From: UBA965 sp046303375 | GTDB lineage: Bacteria > Chloroflexota > Chloroflexia > Chloroflexales > Roseiflexaceae | Assembly: GCA_046303375.1 (NCBI GenBank) | Contig: JBKCGB010000113.1 | Coordinates: 1-64,000, forward strand | DNA length: 64,000 nt | Reading direction: 5' to 3' | Shown: in pieces, positions 22,695-31,702 of the stretch | Position numbering within the stretch: position 1 is the stretch's first letter | Layout of the letters: each line of letters starts with the position of its first letter | Notes under the pieces: model-generated | The model's database searches: none | What the model saw: only the letters and a program-made list of their open reading frames with translations | Told to the model about the DNA's origin: nothing | Position numbers and translations under genes: made by a program

Positions 22695-23441
22695 ATGGAT
22701 GCACACTCCCCCCCATTGTATGCGAGTGCAGATATTCTCACGTTACTGGGTCTTGACCCGAATCAGCAGTATATGCCAATTCGCCACGTACTGCTCCAAC
22801 TCGATCTCAACCCACGCACATACGAACGTGCCTTGCGCAAGCATCCCGTGCTCGCAGCAGGTCTCAAACCGCTGTGGATTCACGATGCCCTCGGTCAGCG
22901 TCTGCCCGCATTGTGTTTACGTGCCGACCTGATGCCGTTGTGGTTGAGCACACTGCCCAGCCCACCACACAGCGTCCTTGCGCAATGGCAACACGAAGTT
23001 GCATCCGTGTTGTGGCAGCAATTCAAGCCAAATGGCGCCTCGACTGCCGACGTCTATGTGGGCGCACGCTATCAACTATCAGCAATCGAACAGGCCTACA
23101 TCCAGGCGCACGAAACAGCTGCCGTGGCGCGACACCAGCTCCTCGGTGAACGTGAGCTCGACGCGCAAGTCGCACAGGCCGATGCGCCCATAACTGCCAC
23201 ACTGAGTGATGCTGGTGCCACAGCGATGGTCAAAATGACCCGTCAAACTGCACTCACATCGGCCACACTCAGCAAACGCAACGACTATCTCGGCATTTTT
23301 GTGGGATTGGTGCGCGTCTTTCAGATTCACTCGCTGCGTGCAATGCCACCCACGCGACTCGAATCAGCACTCGCATGGCTTGAACGATGGCAACAAGACT
23401 TGTTTGATGCAGTTGCCAACGACGAACAACGACCTGATTAA
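22695..23441 (+). CDS. Protein with phage antirepressor N-terminal-like (P22_AR_N) domain
   Basis: A 248 aa protein of uncertain role. Residues 26-110 resemble the P22 antirepressor N-terminal domain: YMPIRHVLLQLDLNP (26-40), RTYERALRKHPVLAAG (41-56), LPALCLRADLMPLWLSTL (70-87) and AQWQHEVASVLWQQF (96-110), i.e. the order promoter-contact helix, RxxRxPVL, lpLdllp.Wl, and a helix before vlaeyF. The rest is helical, with a Thr/Ala-rich stretch, and its function is unclear. No other phage genes surround it, composition matches neighbours, and the gene ends overlapping the convergent LOG-family gene by 4 bp, so it looks settled in the chromosome. It may be a DNA- or repressor-binding regulator. 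AAGG before ATG 22695 supports the start. Identification is from pattern memory, not a profile search. Confidence 0.6.
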   Translation: MDAHSPPLYASADILTLLGLDPNQQYMPIRHVLLQLDLNPRTYERALRKHPVLAAGLKPLWIHDALGQRLPALCLRADLMPLWLSTLPSPPHSVLAQWQHEVASVLWQQFKPNGASTADVYVGARYQLSAIEQAYIQAHETAAVARHQLLGERELDAQVAQADAPITATLSDAGATAMVKMTRQTALTSATLSKRNDYLGIFVGLVRVFQIHSLRAMPPTRLESALAWLERWQQDLFDAVANDEQRPD

Positions 23442-24187
23442 GGGATGCGGCGTTGGTGGCTGCGTACCACCTCGGCATAGGCGGCTCGTTCACGGGCCGC
23501 AAAATCAGCAGATGCACTCACAATGATGTCACGTACTGCAGCCGGTGTATCAACCACTTGCATCAAGGCAAGTTCGGCATCGGTCAGCATGCCTTGGGCG
23601 CAAGCATGATGGCGCAACCAGGTAATAAGCCCGTTCCAATATGCGCTCCCATACAAAATAACCGGGAAATTGTGCACCTTGCCCGTCTGCACCAGCGTAA
23701 TCGCTTCGAACAGTTCATCAAGCGTGCCAAACCCACCTGGAAAGAAGACAAAGGCGGTCGCATATTTGATGAGCATCGTTTTACGCACAAAAAAGTAGCG
23801 GAACTCGAGTGATTGCGTCGTATACGGGTTGACGTGTTGCTCAAATGGGAGCTCGATGTTGAGACCAACCGAGGCAACACCAGCCATTGTTCCCCCTTGG
23901 TTGCCGGCTTCCATGATGCCTGGGCCACCGCCCGTCATCACCGCAAAGCCGGCTTCACCGATGAGTCGTGCCGTCTCAACGGCAGCCTGATAGTATGCGT
24001 GGTCGGGAGTGAGCCGCGCCGAACCAAACAACGTGACGGCTGGGCCAAGCCCAGCCAACTCATCGAAACCATCCACGAATTCGCTCATGATACGCAATAC
24101 GCGCCACGTATCGGTGCGGTTAAATGGGGTGCTTTCGTGGGGTGCTAAGAGTAATTGCTCGTCGGCGGTAACCTGCGGTGGTTTCAT
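23438..24187 (-). CDS. LOG-family protein (TIGR00730-like nucleotide phosphoribohydrolase)
   Basis: A 249 aa member of the LOG/YvdD family; some members cleave nucleoside 5'-monophosphates (cytokinin activation, AMP/IMP removal), others are uncharacterised. VTLFGSARLTPDHAYY, GEAGFAVMTGGGPGIMEAGN and the signature FFPGGFGTLDELFEA are present; the Arg and Glu residues of the active site are kept. The start ATG 24185-24187 has AAAGGA nine bases before; a longer frame to 24358 would have a non-homologous, Cys-rich extension and is rejected. It is the second gene after the aminotransferase on the minus strand, with a hairpin in the 88 bp between. Confidence 0.88.
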   Translation of the reverse strand: MKPPQVTADEQLLLAPHESTPFNRTDTWRVLRIMSEFVDGFDELAGLGPAVTLFGSARLTPDHAYYQAAVETARLIGEAGFAVMTGGGPGIMEAGNQGGTMAGVASVGLNIELPFEQHVNPYTTQSLEFRYFFVRKTMLIKYATAFVFFPGGFGTLDELFEAITLVQTGKVHNFPVILYGSAYWNGLITWLRHHACAQGMLTDAELALMQVVDTPAAVRDIIVSASADFAARERAAYAEVVRSHQRRIP

Positions 24188-24226
24188 GGGTATATTCCTT
24201 TCATATGTTTCCCAACGTATCATCAT

Positions 24227-24273
24227 CACCACCATACGACGCACCGTACAACCAGGTACGGCGGATGGTGGTG
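24227..24273 (-). terminator. Hairpin between aminotransferase and LOG-family gene
   Basis: CACCACCAT (24227-24235) pairs with ATGGTGGTG (24265-24273) and an inner CCGTAC/GTACGG stem closes loop AACCAG. No T run follows, so termination or processing are both possible. Confidence 0.4.
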
Positions 24274-24275
24274 TG

Positions 24276-25442
24276 CTACGGCATTGATGTATCGCCACAT
24301 ATCTGACGTAGCGCAGTGACCAATCGTTGCAGACCAATACCCAGCTGTGGCTGTGCAACCAACGCCGAAATCACGATTGTACAACCGTGACTAGTGCCAA
24401 AAAAGAAGCCAGGATGGACAAATACACCACGGTCGAGTAATGCGAGCACCAGGGTTTCCTCTGGTAGATCACAATCCACTTGTACCATCACATAATAGCC
24501 TGCATCGGGGGGACGCACACGTACACACGACAGTAGTGCCAACGCCTCGAGTACCGTTGCCACCTGCTGCTGCAGATGCTGGCGTTGGTATGCCATAAAC
24601 GACACACCCTCTTGCAAGATACGTGGGAGCATCGTTTGTACCAACATGTTGGCACCGAGAAAGGTGTCGTTGAGTATTTCGAGACGGGTGGAATACCGCT
24701 CACGGGCGGGGAGTGACATGGTAATCCAGCCCAACTTGAGATCCGGGAGTGCACACATTTTGGAAAGCCCGTTGAGGGTAAATATGGGCACGGTGGGCAT
24801 GAGTGCAGCGAGTGGTGGCACATGAGCCACCGTATAAGGCATCTCAGCAAAGACCTCATCACAAATCACCGGCAACTGCAACACGGCAAGTATGGGCAAT
24901 GCGTGGCGTACAACCATGCCTGTCGGATTGTGCGGTGACACAATCAGGACAGCGCGTGTACGCTCATCACAGGCACGCCCGAGTTGCCATTGGTCGATAC
25001 GCCAGCCACGGTGCACATCGAGTGGGTATGTACGCAACTCGATTCGATACAGCGCTGCCAGATAATCAAAGAGTGGATACGAAATATCGGGGACAAGCAC
25101 GTTATCACCAGGGTCAGTCAAGAGTGCAAAGAGCAACGCATAGGATTCACTCGTACTCGCTGTGATAACGATGTCGTGTTCGGCATCCAAATGCAAGGCA
25201 GGACTACGTCCTGCGTAGTATTCTGCAACAGCCTGGCGGGCATACGCACTCCCACGTGGGTGCGGCTGGTAGCACCGTTGCGCCCAATACGGGGCAGCAG
25301 CCATAGCCAACACATCCGCAGGAAAGATGAGACCGTTGGTGGTCGGATTGCTACTCGTGAGATCGATGGCATCTGGATACTGGTGCCGGGCGTAGTCGAT
25401 GCGATTCGGTGAAAGATCCACATCGTCGAGAAAACCAGCCAT
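24276..25442 (-). CDS. Class I/II PLP-dependent aminotransferase
   Basis: A 388 aa fold-type I enzyme that moves an amino group between an amino acid and a keto acid. NPTTNGL (33-39), VSPHNPTGMV (about 170-179), ICDEVFAEMPY (about 195-205) and the PLP-lysine motif NGLSKMCALPDLKLGWI (about 228-244) are all present. HPRGSAYARQAVAEYY and VLVPDISYPLFDYLAALY match the alanine/aspartate aminotransferase branch; the substrate cannot be decided. ATG 25440-25442 has AAAGGA eight bases before. The leader contains an inverted repeat (25461-25468/25504-25511). Confidence 0.88.
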   Translation of the reverse strand: MAGFLDDVDLSPNRIDYARHQYPDAIDLTSSNPTTNGLIFPADVLAMAAAPYWAQRCYQPHPRGSAYARQAVAEYYAGRSPALHLDAEHDIVITASTSESYALLFALLTDPGDNVLVPDISYPLFDYLAALYRIELRTYPLDVHRGWRIDQWQLGRACDERTRAVLIVSPHNPTGMVVRHALPILAVLQLPVICDEVFAEMPYTVAHVPPLAALMPTVPIFTLNGLSKMCALPDLKLGWITMSLPARERYSTRLEILNDTFLGANMLVQTMLPRILQEGVSFMAYQRQHLQQQVATVLEALALLSCVRVRPPDAGYYVMVQVDCDLPEETLVLALLDRGVFVHPGFFFGTSHGCTIVISALVAQPQLGIGLQRLVTALRQICGDTSMP

Positions 25443-25460
25443 GCGCGTATTCCTTTCTCA

Positions 25461-25511
25461 CATGCTCGCATGGTGGTGATACCACAAATGACGGTGGTAC
25501 ACACGAGCATG
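25461..25511 (-). other. Leader hairpin upstream of the aminotransferase gene
   Basis: CATGCTCG (25461-25468) and CGAGCATG (25504-25511) form an 8 bp inverted repeat; the enclosed 35 bases hold GTGGT/ACCAC pairs. Read on the minus strand it ends 10 bases before the ribosome site. Regulatory role is only possible. The rest of the 336 bp gap (25443-25778) has no gene I can support. Confidence 0.35.
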
Positions 25512-25655
25512 ACGCTGTAGTACCTAGTATCGCATATGTTTGTTTTTTATCAGGAAAACAACAGGTTCAAACAACATCGAATGTATACGGCATCTGTATG
25601 GGTTAAATGGGTATTTACAACGACCGCTACTCGACTCGTCAATCTATCCGCTTAC

Positions 25656-25689
25656 GTTGACGGTCGCTAAATGTTGACGGTCGCCAAAT
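25656..25689 (+). repeat. Tandem 17 bp direct repeat upstream of the HEAT/SH3 gene
   Basis: GTTGACGGTCGCTAAAT (25656-25672) and GTTGACGGTCGCCAAAT (25673-25689) are adjacent and differ at one base. Each holds TTGAC like a -35 element. They lie about 90 bp before the start of the next gene and could be a regulator site. Confidence 0.7.
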
Positions 25690-25778
25690 GATGATGCTAC
25701 AATGGCAGATAGGCACCTTGTCATTACTTGGTAGCGCTATGTCGTCCTGTAACTTATTGTTAGGATAGAGTTGATAGC

Positions 25779-27041
25779 ATGGATCAAGATACGCGCCCGC
25801 AAAATCAGCGACGTGGGAGTTCTGATGGTTCTACATCAGACACTGGGCAATCAGCACCGTTGCGTGTACGACCACGTGATATCGTCAAAGGTCGCGGCAA
25901 TACGACGACTGCACGTGCGTCGGCCAACACATATCTCGACAAACTCCTGCAGCGGGTCACAACGACGGTCTCCAACGGTCTAGGACAGACTGCCCCCATC
26001 GCAACATCGGGCGTATTGTATGACCGCTGTGTCGTCTTGGTGCAATCACTCGGTGATCCTGATAATCCGGCACACATCCATGCGGCCGAGGAGCTCGTAG
26101 CCATGGGTCCCGCAGCGCTCCCCGCATTGACCCATGCACTATCGCCAGAAAGTCCTTGGTTGATTTCATATCGTGCTGCTGAAATTCTCGGTGAAATCGG
26201 CGATCGCAGAGCATCACAACCACTGATTGACGCATTGAGTCATCCCAATAGCAATGTGCGCTGGAGTGTGATTCGTTCACTGTCAGTGGTCGGTAATACA
26301 CGGGCATTGTTTGCACTGCGCCGCATTGCACGCGACGACCGGAGCAAAACAACCTGGGGTGAATCAATTGCAGGGGTGGCACAAAGTGCTATCGACCAAA
26401 TGCAAGGACACAACCTCCTCGTCAAAGCAATGGAAATCCTCAAAACAGTCATTTCCACGGTCGTACTGTTGTTGGCGCTGGTCCTCGCATGGAATGTCTT
26501 TGAGCGTGTGCGTGGTGAAGTCAGTGCTATCGGTGTACAACCCACGGCCACAGTCACCGCAGACGAAGCAGCCATTTTACCGGGTGACACCAGCGATGTA
26601 GCCACCACTGAAACACCAACTGTGCTACCAACACAGGCGCTCACTGAGCTGATACGTGGCACGATCATCAACCCGGGGAATGTGCGTGCAGAGCCTGCCA
26701 TCGGGAACAACGTGATTGGCCAAGTGGTCGCAGATGATGAGGTCGTTTACCTCGCAACCACACCTGACCGCACATGGTTCAAAGTCCAACTCGGCGCAAA
26801 CCGTTCTGCACAATCTTCGATTGGGTCGGTGGACGGAATCGGTTGGATTAACCAGTCTTTGGTTTCCCCCCCAACGGCAGCACTTCCCATTGAAGACATC
26901 CAGTTGCCGACCCGCGTACCGGCGATGACAGCAACTCCAGAGCCAGTGGTCGAAGAAGCGACTGCCACCGCTGAAAGTGCGCCAGTACCAGAGGTGACCG
27001 CAACCGTTGATCCGTTGCTGCCACCCACACCAACACCGTAA
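25779..27041 (+). CDS. HEAT-repeat protein with membrane helix and SH3-like domain
   Basis: A 420 aa protein that I recognise only by domains. Residues about 85-195 contain HEAT-like repeats (AAEELVAMGPAALPALTHAL; RAAEILGEIGDRRASQPLIDAL; RSLSVVGNTRALFALRRI), next a single membrane helix (about 225-245, ISTVVLLLALVLAWNVF), then an SH3b-like segment (about 295-370: GTIINPGNVRAEPAIGNNVIGQV, DRTWFKVQL, GIGWINQSLV). The last 45 residues are Thr/Pro/Glu-rich. The HEAT domain should be cytoplasmic and the SH3 domain external, perhaps binding peptidoglycan. The next gene, mltG, follows after 21 bp, which supports a wall-related role for both. The start ATG 25779 lacks a strong ribosome site (GATAGAGTTGATAGC precedes). 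Confidence 0.7.
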   Translation: MDQDTRPQNQRRGSSDGSTSDTGQSAPLRVRPRDIVKGRGNTTTARASANTYLDKLLQRVTTTVSNGLGQTAPIATSGVLYDRCVVLVQSLGDPDNPAHIHAAEELVAMGPAALPALTHALSPESPWLISYRAAEILGEIGDRRASQPLIDALSHPNSNVRWSVIRSLSVVGNTRALFALRRIARDDRSKTTWGESIAGVAQSAIDQMQGHNLLVKAMEILKTVISTVVLLLALVLAWNVFERVRGEVSAIGVQPTATVTADEAAILPGDTSDVATTETPTVLPTQALTELIRGTIINPGNVRAEPAIGNNVIGQVVADDEVVYLATTPDRTWFKVQLGANRSAQSSIGSVDGIGWINQSLVSPPTAALPIEDIQLPTRVPAMTATPEPVVEEATATAESAPVPEVTATVDPLLPPTPTP

Positions 27042-27062
27042 TTTGTACTGAAAGGGCTCGCT

Positions 27063-28142
27063 GTGGTGCGTTTCTTTCGTGCACTCTTTTTGTTGTTAGC
27101 AATACTCGCGGTGGTTGCGACTGCCGTGGTCATGTTGTTGTCTGCTGAAATTCGCCGTACTGGTGGCACTGACGACACCCCGATTGAGTTTGTGGTTGAA
27201 CCAGGCGAAACCACAAACTCGATTGCGACGCGCCTCGCCGACCAAAAGCTGATTCGCCAACCACTCTTGTTTGTGGTGCTTGCACGCTTGCAAGAACTCG
27301 ATAGTAAATTACAAGCGGGCAACTTTTTGCTCCGACAAAACATGACCATGAATGAAATCATGGTGGCCTTGCAACAGAGTCGTGTCAAAGAGGTGCAGAT
27401 TACCATCATCGAAGGAATGCGCATCGAGCAAATCGCATCTGTGGTGGGGAATGCGGGAATTTTGGCGATTGACGAAGAAATCGCACTCGCAGCCTTTCGC
27501 AATGCTGACCGCTTCCGCGAAGGAAATGTGTATTTGAGCAGTATTCCATCAGGTGCAAGCCTCGAAGGGTACCTGTTTCCTGATACATATCGCTTCAACG
27601 AAACCGCAACGATTACCGATGTCGTGAGTGTGCTTTTGGGTCATTTCAGTGAGCAATACGCCACCATCGAACGCGAAGTCCAAGTCGCTGATGTGTCGGT
27701 GCACCAGATTGTGACCATGGCCTCAATTATTCAACGCGAAGCCACACGCCAAGATGAAATGGCTTTGATTTCTGCGGTTTTTTGGAATCGCCTCAAACCG
27801 GAAAATGCTGGTGAGACGGGTGGCGGCAAACTACAATCAGACCCCACCGTACAATACATTCTCGGCACGTCTGCGGATTGGTGGCCCAAGCTTGACAACC
27901 TGACTATTGAGCAGATTAATACGGCCCCAGGCCCATACAATACACGCGTATTGACGGGTCTGCCACCAGGACCCATCAGTGCTCCTGGCTTGAATGCCCT
28001 GCGGGCGGCTGCCCGCCCCGATGCAACGGCCAACTACATGTACTTTGTGGCCGCTTGTGGTGAGCCCGGCAAACACAACTTTGCGGCAAGTTATGCTGAA
28101 TTCTTGGAGTTTGAGCAACAGTATCTCACCTGTGGCCAATAA
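27063..28142 (+). CDS. mltG: Endolytic transglycosylase MltG
   Basis: Cleaves nascent glycan strands, setting their length. A 359 aa protein with an N-terminal membrane anchor (FFRALFLLLAILAVVATAVVML, 3-24) and the YceG domain: VVEPGETTNSIATRLADQKLI (about 43-63, LysM-like part), SLEGYLFPDTY, MASIIQREATRQDEM (catalytic Glu in REA), LQSDPTVQYILG and YNTRVLTGLPPGPISAPGL. The start is GTG 27063 (or GTG 27066). AAAGGG precedes it. It is in one unit with the HEAT/SH3 gene upstream and aroE 12 bp downstream, an order (mltG-aroE) also known in Gram-positive-type genomes. Confidence 0.93.
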   Translation: MVRFFRALFLLLAILAVVATAVVMLLSAEIRRTGGTDDTPIEFVVEPGETTNSIATRLADQKLIRQPLLFVVLARLQELDSKLQAGNFLLRQNMTMNEIMVALQQSRVKEVQITIIEGMRIEQIASVVGNAGILAIDEEIALAAFRNADRFREGNVYLSSIPSGASLEGYLFPDTYRFNETATITDVVSVLLGHFSEQYATIEREVQVADVSVHQIVTMASIIQREATRQDEMALISAVFWNRLKPENAGETGGGKLQSDPTVQYILGTSADWWPKLDNLTIEQINTAPGPYNTRVLTGLPPGPISAPGLNALRAAARPDATANYMYFVAACGEPGKHNFAASYAEFLEFEQQYLTCGQ

Positions 28143-28154
28143 ACGGAGTCCTCA

Positions 28155-29006
28155 ATGTCAATAGAAACGCCCATGCGCATTGCTGGTGTGATTGGTGATC
28201 CAGTGGCACATAGCAAATCACCTGCCATGCATAATGCGGCATTTGCGTACTTTGGGCTCAATGCCCACTACGAACGCTGGCATACACCACTAGCTGACCT
28301 AGCTACACGCATCGAATCGCTACGGGCACCACACATGTACGGTGCTAATGTGACTTTGCCACACAAAATCGCCATTTTGCCCCTGCTCGACGAAGTCGAT
28401 GCACTGGCTGATGCAATCGGTGCGGCAAACACTATTATCCGCCTGCCTGATGGGCGCTTGCGTGGCACCAACACCGATGCACCTGCCTTTCTGCAAGAAG
28501 TCACCCATGTCTGTGGGCTTGATCCTATGGGGCTTGAAACGGTGATTCTTGGTGCGAGTGGAGCAGCACGTGCAGCTGCATTTGCCCTGGCACATGCGGG
28601 AGCAGGGCGAATTACCATCATCAATCGTACAGTTGCTCGTGCCGAAGAATTGTTAGCCGATGTACTGGCAACACTCGACTTTGACCCCATCATGACGTAT
28701 GCGGCTCCTGATGCGGACGATGTGGCAGATGTGATCGGCGATGCACAACTCATCGTCAATGCGACGTCGCTCGGCTGGCATGGGGATGAAACGCCGCTAC
28801 CCGCACACTTTATTCGTGATTCTATGTGCGTCTACGACATGGTCTACCGCCCGACCAAGCTCCTTGCTGATGCACATGCCCAGGGTGCCCGTGGGTACGA
28901 TGGCATGGGGATGCTTGCACGCCAAGCAAGTGTCGCCTTCCACCATTGGACGGGACTCACACCACCGCTCGATCTAATGCTCACCGCCTTGCGCAATGCC
29001 ACATAA
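28155..29006 (+). CDS. aroE: Shikimate dehydrogenase
   Basis: Reduces 3-dehydroshikimate to shikimate with NADPH in aromatic amino acid synthesis. A 283 aa enzyme of normal length: GDPVAHSKSPAMHNAAF (15-31), NVTLPHK (with catalytic Lys, about 67-73), GTNTDAPAF (Asp of the catalytic pair), Rossmann loop ILGASGAARAAA (about 131-142), NATSLGW, and YDMVYRPTK. An in-frame second ATG at residue 7 is possible; CGGAGTCC favours ATG 28155. It follows mltG by 12 bp. A perfect hairpin follows it. Confidence 0.95.
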   Translation: MSIETPMRIAGVIGDPVAHSKSPAMHNAAFAYFGLNAHYERWHTPLADLATRIESLRAPHMYGANVTLPHKIAILPLLDEVDALADAIGAANTIIRLPDGRLRGTNTDAPAFLQEVTHVCGLDPMGLETVILGASGAARAAAFALAHAGAGRITIINRTVARAEELLADVLATLDFDPIMTYAAPDADDVADVIGDAQLIVNATSLGWHGDETPLPAHFIRDSMCVYDMVYRPTKLLADAHAQGARGYDGMGMLARQASVAFHHWTGLTPPLDLMLTALRNAT

Positions 29007-29010
29007 TACC

Positions 29011-29042
29011 AACCGGCGGCTCACTGTGGTGAGCCGCCGGTT
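29011..29042. terminator. Hairpin between aroE and the convergent UDP-glucose dehydrogenase gene
   Basis: A 14 bp GC-rich perfect stem (29011-29024 with 29029-29042) around TGTG. No T run on either side; likely serves both converging operons. Confidence 0.65.
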
Positions 29043-29068
29043 CCATTGACGCTGTTGCGAGCCGTGTA

Positions 29069-30442
29069 TTAGCCGATAAACGGCGAACCAACGGCCAAAT
29101 ATCGGTACCCCAAATCAGTCAGCTCCGCATAATCGGGAATCATGCGCCGGCCATCTATGACCAGATATGGTTTGTGCGTGGATTGCTCGATGGTACGTGA
29201 CAACCCGCGGAATTCTTCCCAGTCAGTGGCAATAAAGAGTGCATCTGTGCCACTCAAGGCATGCTTCACCGAGTCGTGGTAACTGATTTTCGCAAACAGT
29301 GGATTCTTGGCCACATCGTAGTAGTGGCGTGCCTCAGTGGCAGCCATCGGATCATACAGATGAATGGCAGCCACGCCACGCCCGAGCAATCCTTCGATAA
29401 CTTTCAGCGCCGATGAATCACGGATATCGTTGGTACGCTGCTTGAAGGCGACCCCCAGTACGGCGACAGTTTTGTTGGCAAACGAAAATTCGGCTTCGCT
29501 TTCGGCGCGATCCAGCAGGTAGACCTTTTGATATTCGTTGATGTCGTAAACGGACTGGAGCATGCGTGCATCTTGGTGCCGCGACGACAACTGGTAGATG
29601 AGTGATTGCACATCCTTGCCAAAGCACGAGCCACCAGCACCAATACCCACGTATGAGCCCCACGTGCTAATGCGACCGTCAGCAGTCACACCCCGTTTGA
29701 GGTCTTCCATGCGTACATTGGGGAATGTTTCCCCCAAGCGGGCACCCACCCCATTCCAAAACGATACATACGTCAACAACAACGTGTTTGCTACATATTT
29801 GATAGCTTCAGCTGTTTCTGGCGTTGTCTCAATGTAGCGAATACGTACGTGATTAACAAATTGCGAATAAATCCGCCGCAAAATACGGAAGTCGGCATCA
29901 CTATCCGCACCAACCACTACACGGTCTGGACGCCGCGATTTTTCGACGGCATCACCCTCCGGCAAAAATTCAGGATTGGATGCAACACCCACGTTGGGCA
30001 CATTGTGCTTGTTGAGCACTCCTTCGAGCGCCCGTGCTGTTCCGATTGGCACAGTACTCTTGTTGATGACGACGACACGGCGCTGATCGGTGCGTTTTGC
30101 CAATAACTCGGCTAAATACTCAACTGCCGTGAAATAGTAGCTCAAATCTGAAGAACCATCCGGGTTGGGTGGTGTCGGTAAGCACAAAAATATGGCATCC
30201 GTTCCTTCGATGTGCGTAGTCACATCAGTGGTAAAAAAGAGGTAGCGATTGAGGTTTTCTGCAATGACTGCAGGTAGACCTGGTTCATTGATAAAGCGCT
30301 CAATTTCTGCGGTTTTGCCGGTTTGATACGCAGCAATACGCACCGGATTAATGTCATATGCATAGACTTCGTGCCCATATTCAGAACACACGGCAGCATG
30401 ACACAGCCCCACAAACCCTGTCCCCACAACAATGATTTTCAT
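29069..30442 (-). CDS. UDP-glucose 6-dehydrogenase family protein
   Basis: Oxidises UDP-glucose (or UDP-ManNAc/UDP-GlcNAc in relatives) to the uronic acid, for surface polysaccharides. The 457 aa protein has the Rossmann start IIVVGTGFVGLCHA (3-16), FLCLPTPPNPDGSSDLSYY (about 82-100), VGVASNPEFLPEGDAV (about 148-163), and the catalytic Cys in GAGGSCFGKDVQSL (about 254-267), and the C-terminal domain with VLGVAFKQRTNDIRDSSAL. The start ATG 30440-30442 has GAGGAG; a longer frame adds MDCCKVRGA and is unlikely. The hisC gene precedes it with a 27 bp gap, so the two are likely co-transcribed although not functionally linked. Confidence 0.92.
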   Translation of the reverse strand: MKIIVVGTGFVGLCHAAVCSEYGHEVYAYDINPVRIAAYQTGKTAEIERFINEPGLPAVIAENLNRYLFFTTDVTTHIEGTDAIFLCLPTPPNPDGSSDLSYYFTAVEYLAELLAKRTDQRRVVVINKSTVPIGTARALEGVLNKHNVPNVGVASNPEFLPEGDAVEKSRRPDRVVVGADSDADFRILRRIYSQFVNHVRIRYIETTPETAEAIKYVANTLLLTYVSFWNGVGARLGETFPNVRMEDLKRGVTADGRISTWGSYVGIGAGGSCFGKDVQSLIYQLSSRHQDARMLQSVYDINEYQKVYLLDRAESEAEFSFANKTVAVLGVAFKQRTNDIRDSSALKVIEGLLGRGVAAIHLYDPMAATEARHYYDVAKNPLFAKISYHDSVKHALSGTDALFIATDWEEFRGLSRTIEQSTHKPYLVIDGRRMIPDYAELTDLGYRYLAVGSPFIG

Positions 30443-30469
30443 AGCTCCTCGTACCTTACAACAATCCAT

Positions 30470-31549
30470 CTAGCGTGACGCCATCACCTCACGCAGGGCA
30501 TTGATACACAGCGTGTTTTCGGTCGGTGTACCAAACGAAATCCGAATCACCCCAGGCAGGCCCCAGCCACCGAGTGGATTAATCGCCACACCACGGGCTG
30601 CGAGTGCCTGTGCCACCTGCGCATCACTCCCCTCGCCACCCACCGGCACAGCCACAAAATTGGTTTCACTGGCAAACGGCTGCAACCCCATAGCCGACAA
30701 TTCTCGCATAAAAAAGGCACGCGCCTCGGCCACTTGCGCACGACTCGCAGCCACATGCGCACTATCGCCGAGAGCAGCAATCCCGGCTACCATCGCCAAA
30801 CAATTCACATCAAACACTGGGCGCGTCCGGTTGATGTAATCAAGCATATCAGGGTCACCGATGGCATACCCGAGGCGTAATCCCGCCAACCCATATATCT
30901 TGGCAAAGGTACGCAAGACGAGCATATTTTTGCGCCCAGCGCGAATTTCACCAATCATATCGGGGAAATCAGCACGGGTGACATATTCTACATATGCTTC
31001 GTCAACCACCACCAACACATCATCAGGTACACGGGCAAGGAACTGTTGCATCTCTGTAGCACTATTGGTGGTGCCCGTCGGATTATTGGGATTACAGATC
31101 AATATCATGGTGGTGGCAGGCGTGATGGCAGCGGCCATGGCATTGAGATCATGGACACCATTAACGAGTGGGATGCGCTTTTGTACTGCACCCATCATCT
31201 GTGTGCGGTTGTAGTAGCTGATAAATGTGCCATTGGCCATAATGATTTCATCGCCGGGATTCATGTAGGCGAGTGCCGTCAACAAAATCAGCTCATCGGA
31301 TCCGTTGGCACACAACACCATATCAGGTGTTACATTCAGATGCTGTGCAATTGCAACACGGAGCTGCATGGTGCTCGGATCCGCATAGCGGTGCATGCTG
31401 GTAAGGGCGTCGCGTACCGCACTCAACGCTTGGGGCGATACACCGAGTGGATTTTCGTTGGCCGAGAGACGTGCTTGCACGGGAACTGGTGGCGCTGCAC
31501 GGCCACCTCGCATTGAATGCAATGCTGCAATTGCTGGTTTCTTGCGCAT
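30470..31549 (-). CDS. hisC: Histidinol-phosphate aminotransferase
   Basis: PLP enzyme of histidine synthesis, converting imidazole acetol phosphate to histidinol phosphate with glutamate. A 359 aa protein with RLSANENPLGVSPQAL, RYADPS, CNPNNPTGTTN, VDEAYVEY, and the PLP lysine in RTFAKIYGLAGLRLGY; the spacing matches HisC2-type enzymes. The related enzymes for tyrosine/phenylalanine share these motifs, so an aromatic substrate is an alternative. ATG 31547-31549 has GAAAGG before; the longer frame from 31585 adds a basic leader. No other his genes are here. Divergent from rex. Confidence 0.88.
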   Translation of the reverse strand: MRKKPAIAALHSMRGGRAAPPVPVQARLSANENPLGVSPQALSAVRDALTSMHRYADPSTMQLRVAIAQHLNVTPDMVLCANGSDELILLTALAYMNPGDEIIMANGTFISYYNRTQMMGAVQKRIPLVNGVHDLNAMAAAITPATTMILICNPNNPTGTTNSATEMQQFLARVPDDVLVVVDEAYVEYVTRADFPDMIGEIRAGRKNMLVLRTFAKIYGLAGLRLGYAIGDPDMLDYINRTRPVFDVNCLAMVAGIAALGDSAHVAASRAQVAEARAFFMRELSAMGLQPFASETNFVAVPVGGEGSDAQVAQALAARGVAINPLGGWGLPGVIRISFGTPTENTLCINALREVMASR

Positions 31550-31669
31550 CCTTGACCTTTCTCGGTCACAGGTTGGGAATCGCACCTATTGGCGTCGATA
31601 TTCCTATGACAGCGAAACGGGTTACACCTACGGGATTATACCACGGCATACCTGAAAATTGCGTTACGC

Positions 31670-31698
31670 TTGCATGTTTATTCAAATAATGCTATGCT
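31670..31698 (+). promoter_or_regulatory. Probable rex promoter
   Basis: TTGCAT (31670-31675) and TATGCT (31693-31698) are separated by 17 bp; predicted start near 31705 falls inside the Rex operator. Confidence 0.5.
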
Positions 31699-31702
31699 CA
31701 CA

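Noticed and set aside
27721..27770. Apparent loss of catalytic Glu in MltG (IIQREA instead of IIEKEA)
   Set aside because: The second Glu (in REA) is retained, and Gln at the first position is common in related proteins from memory; so I treat the enzyme as active.
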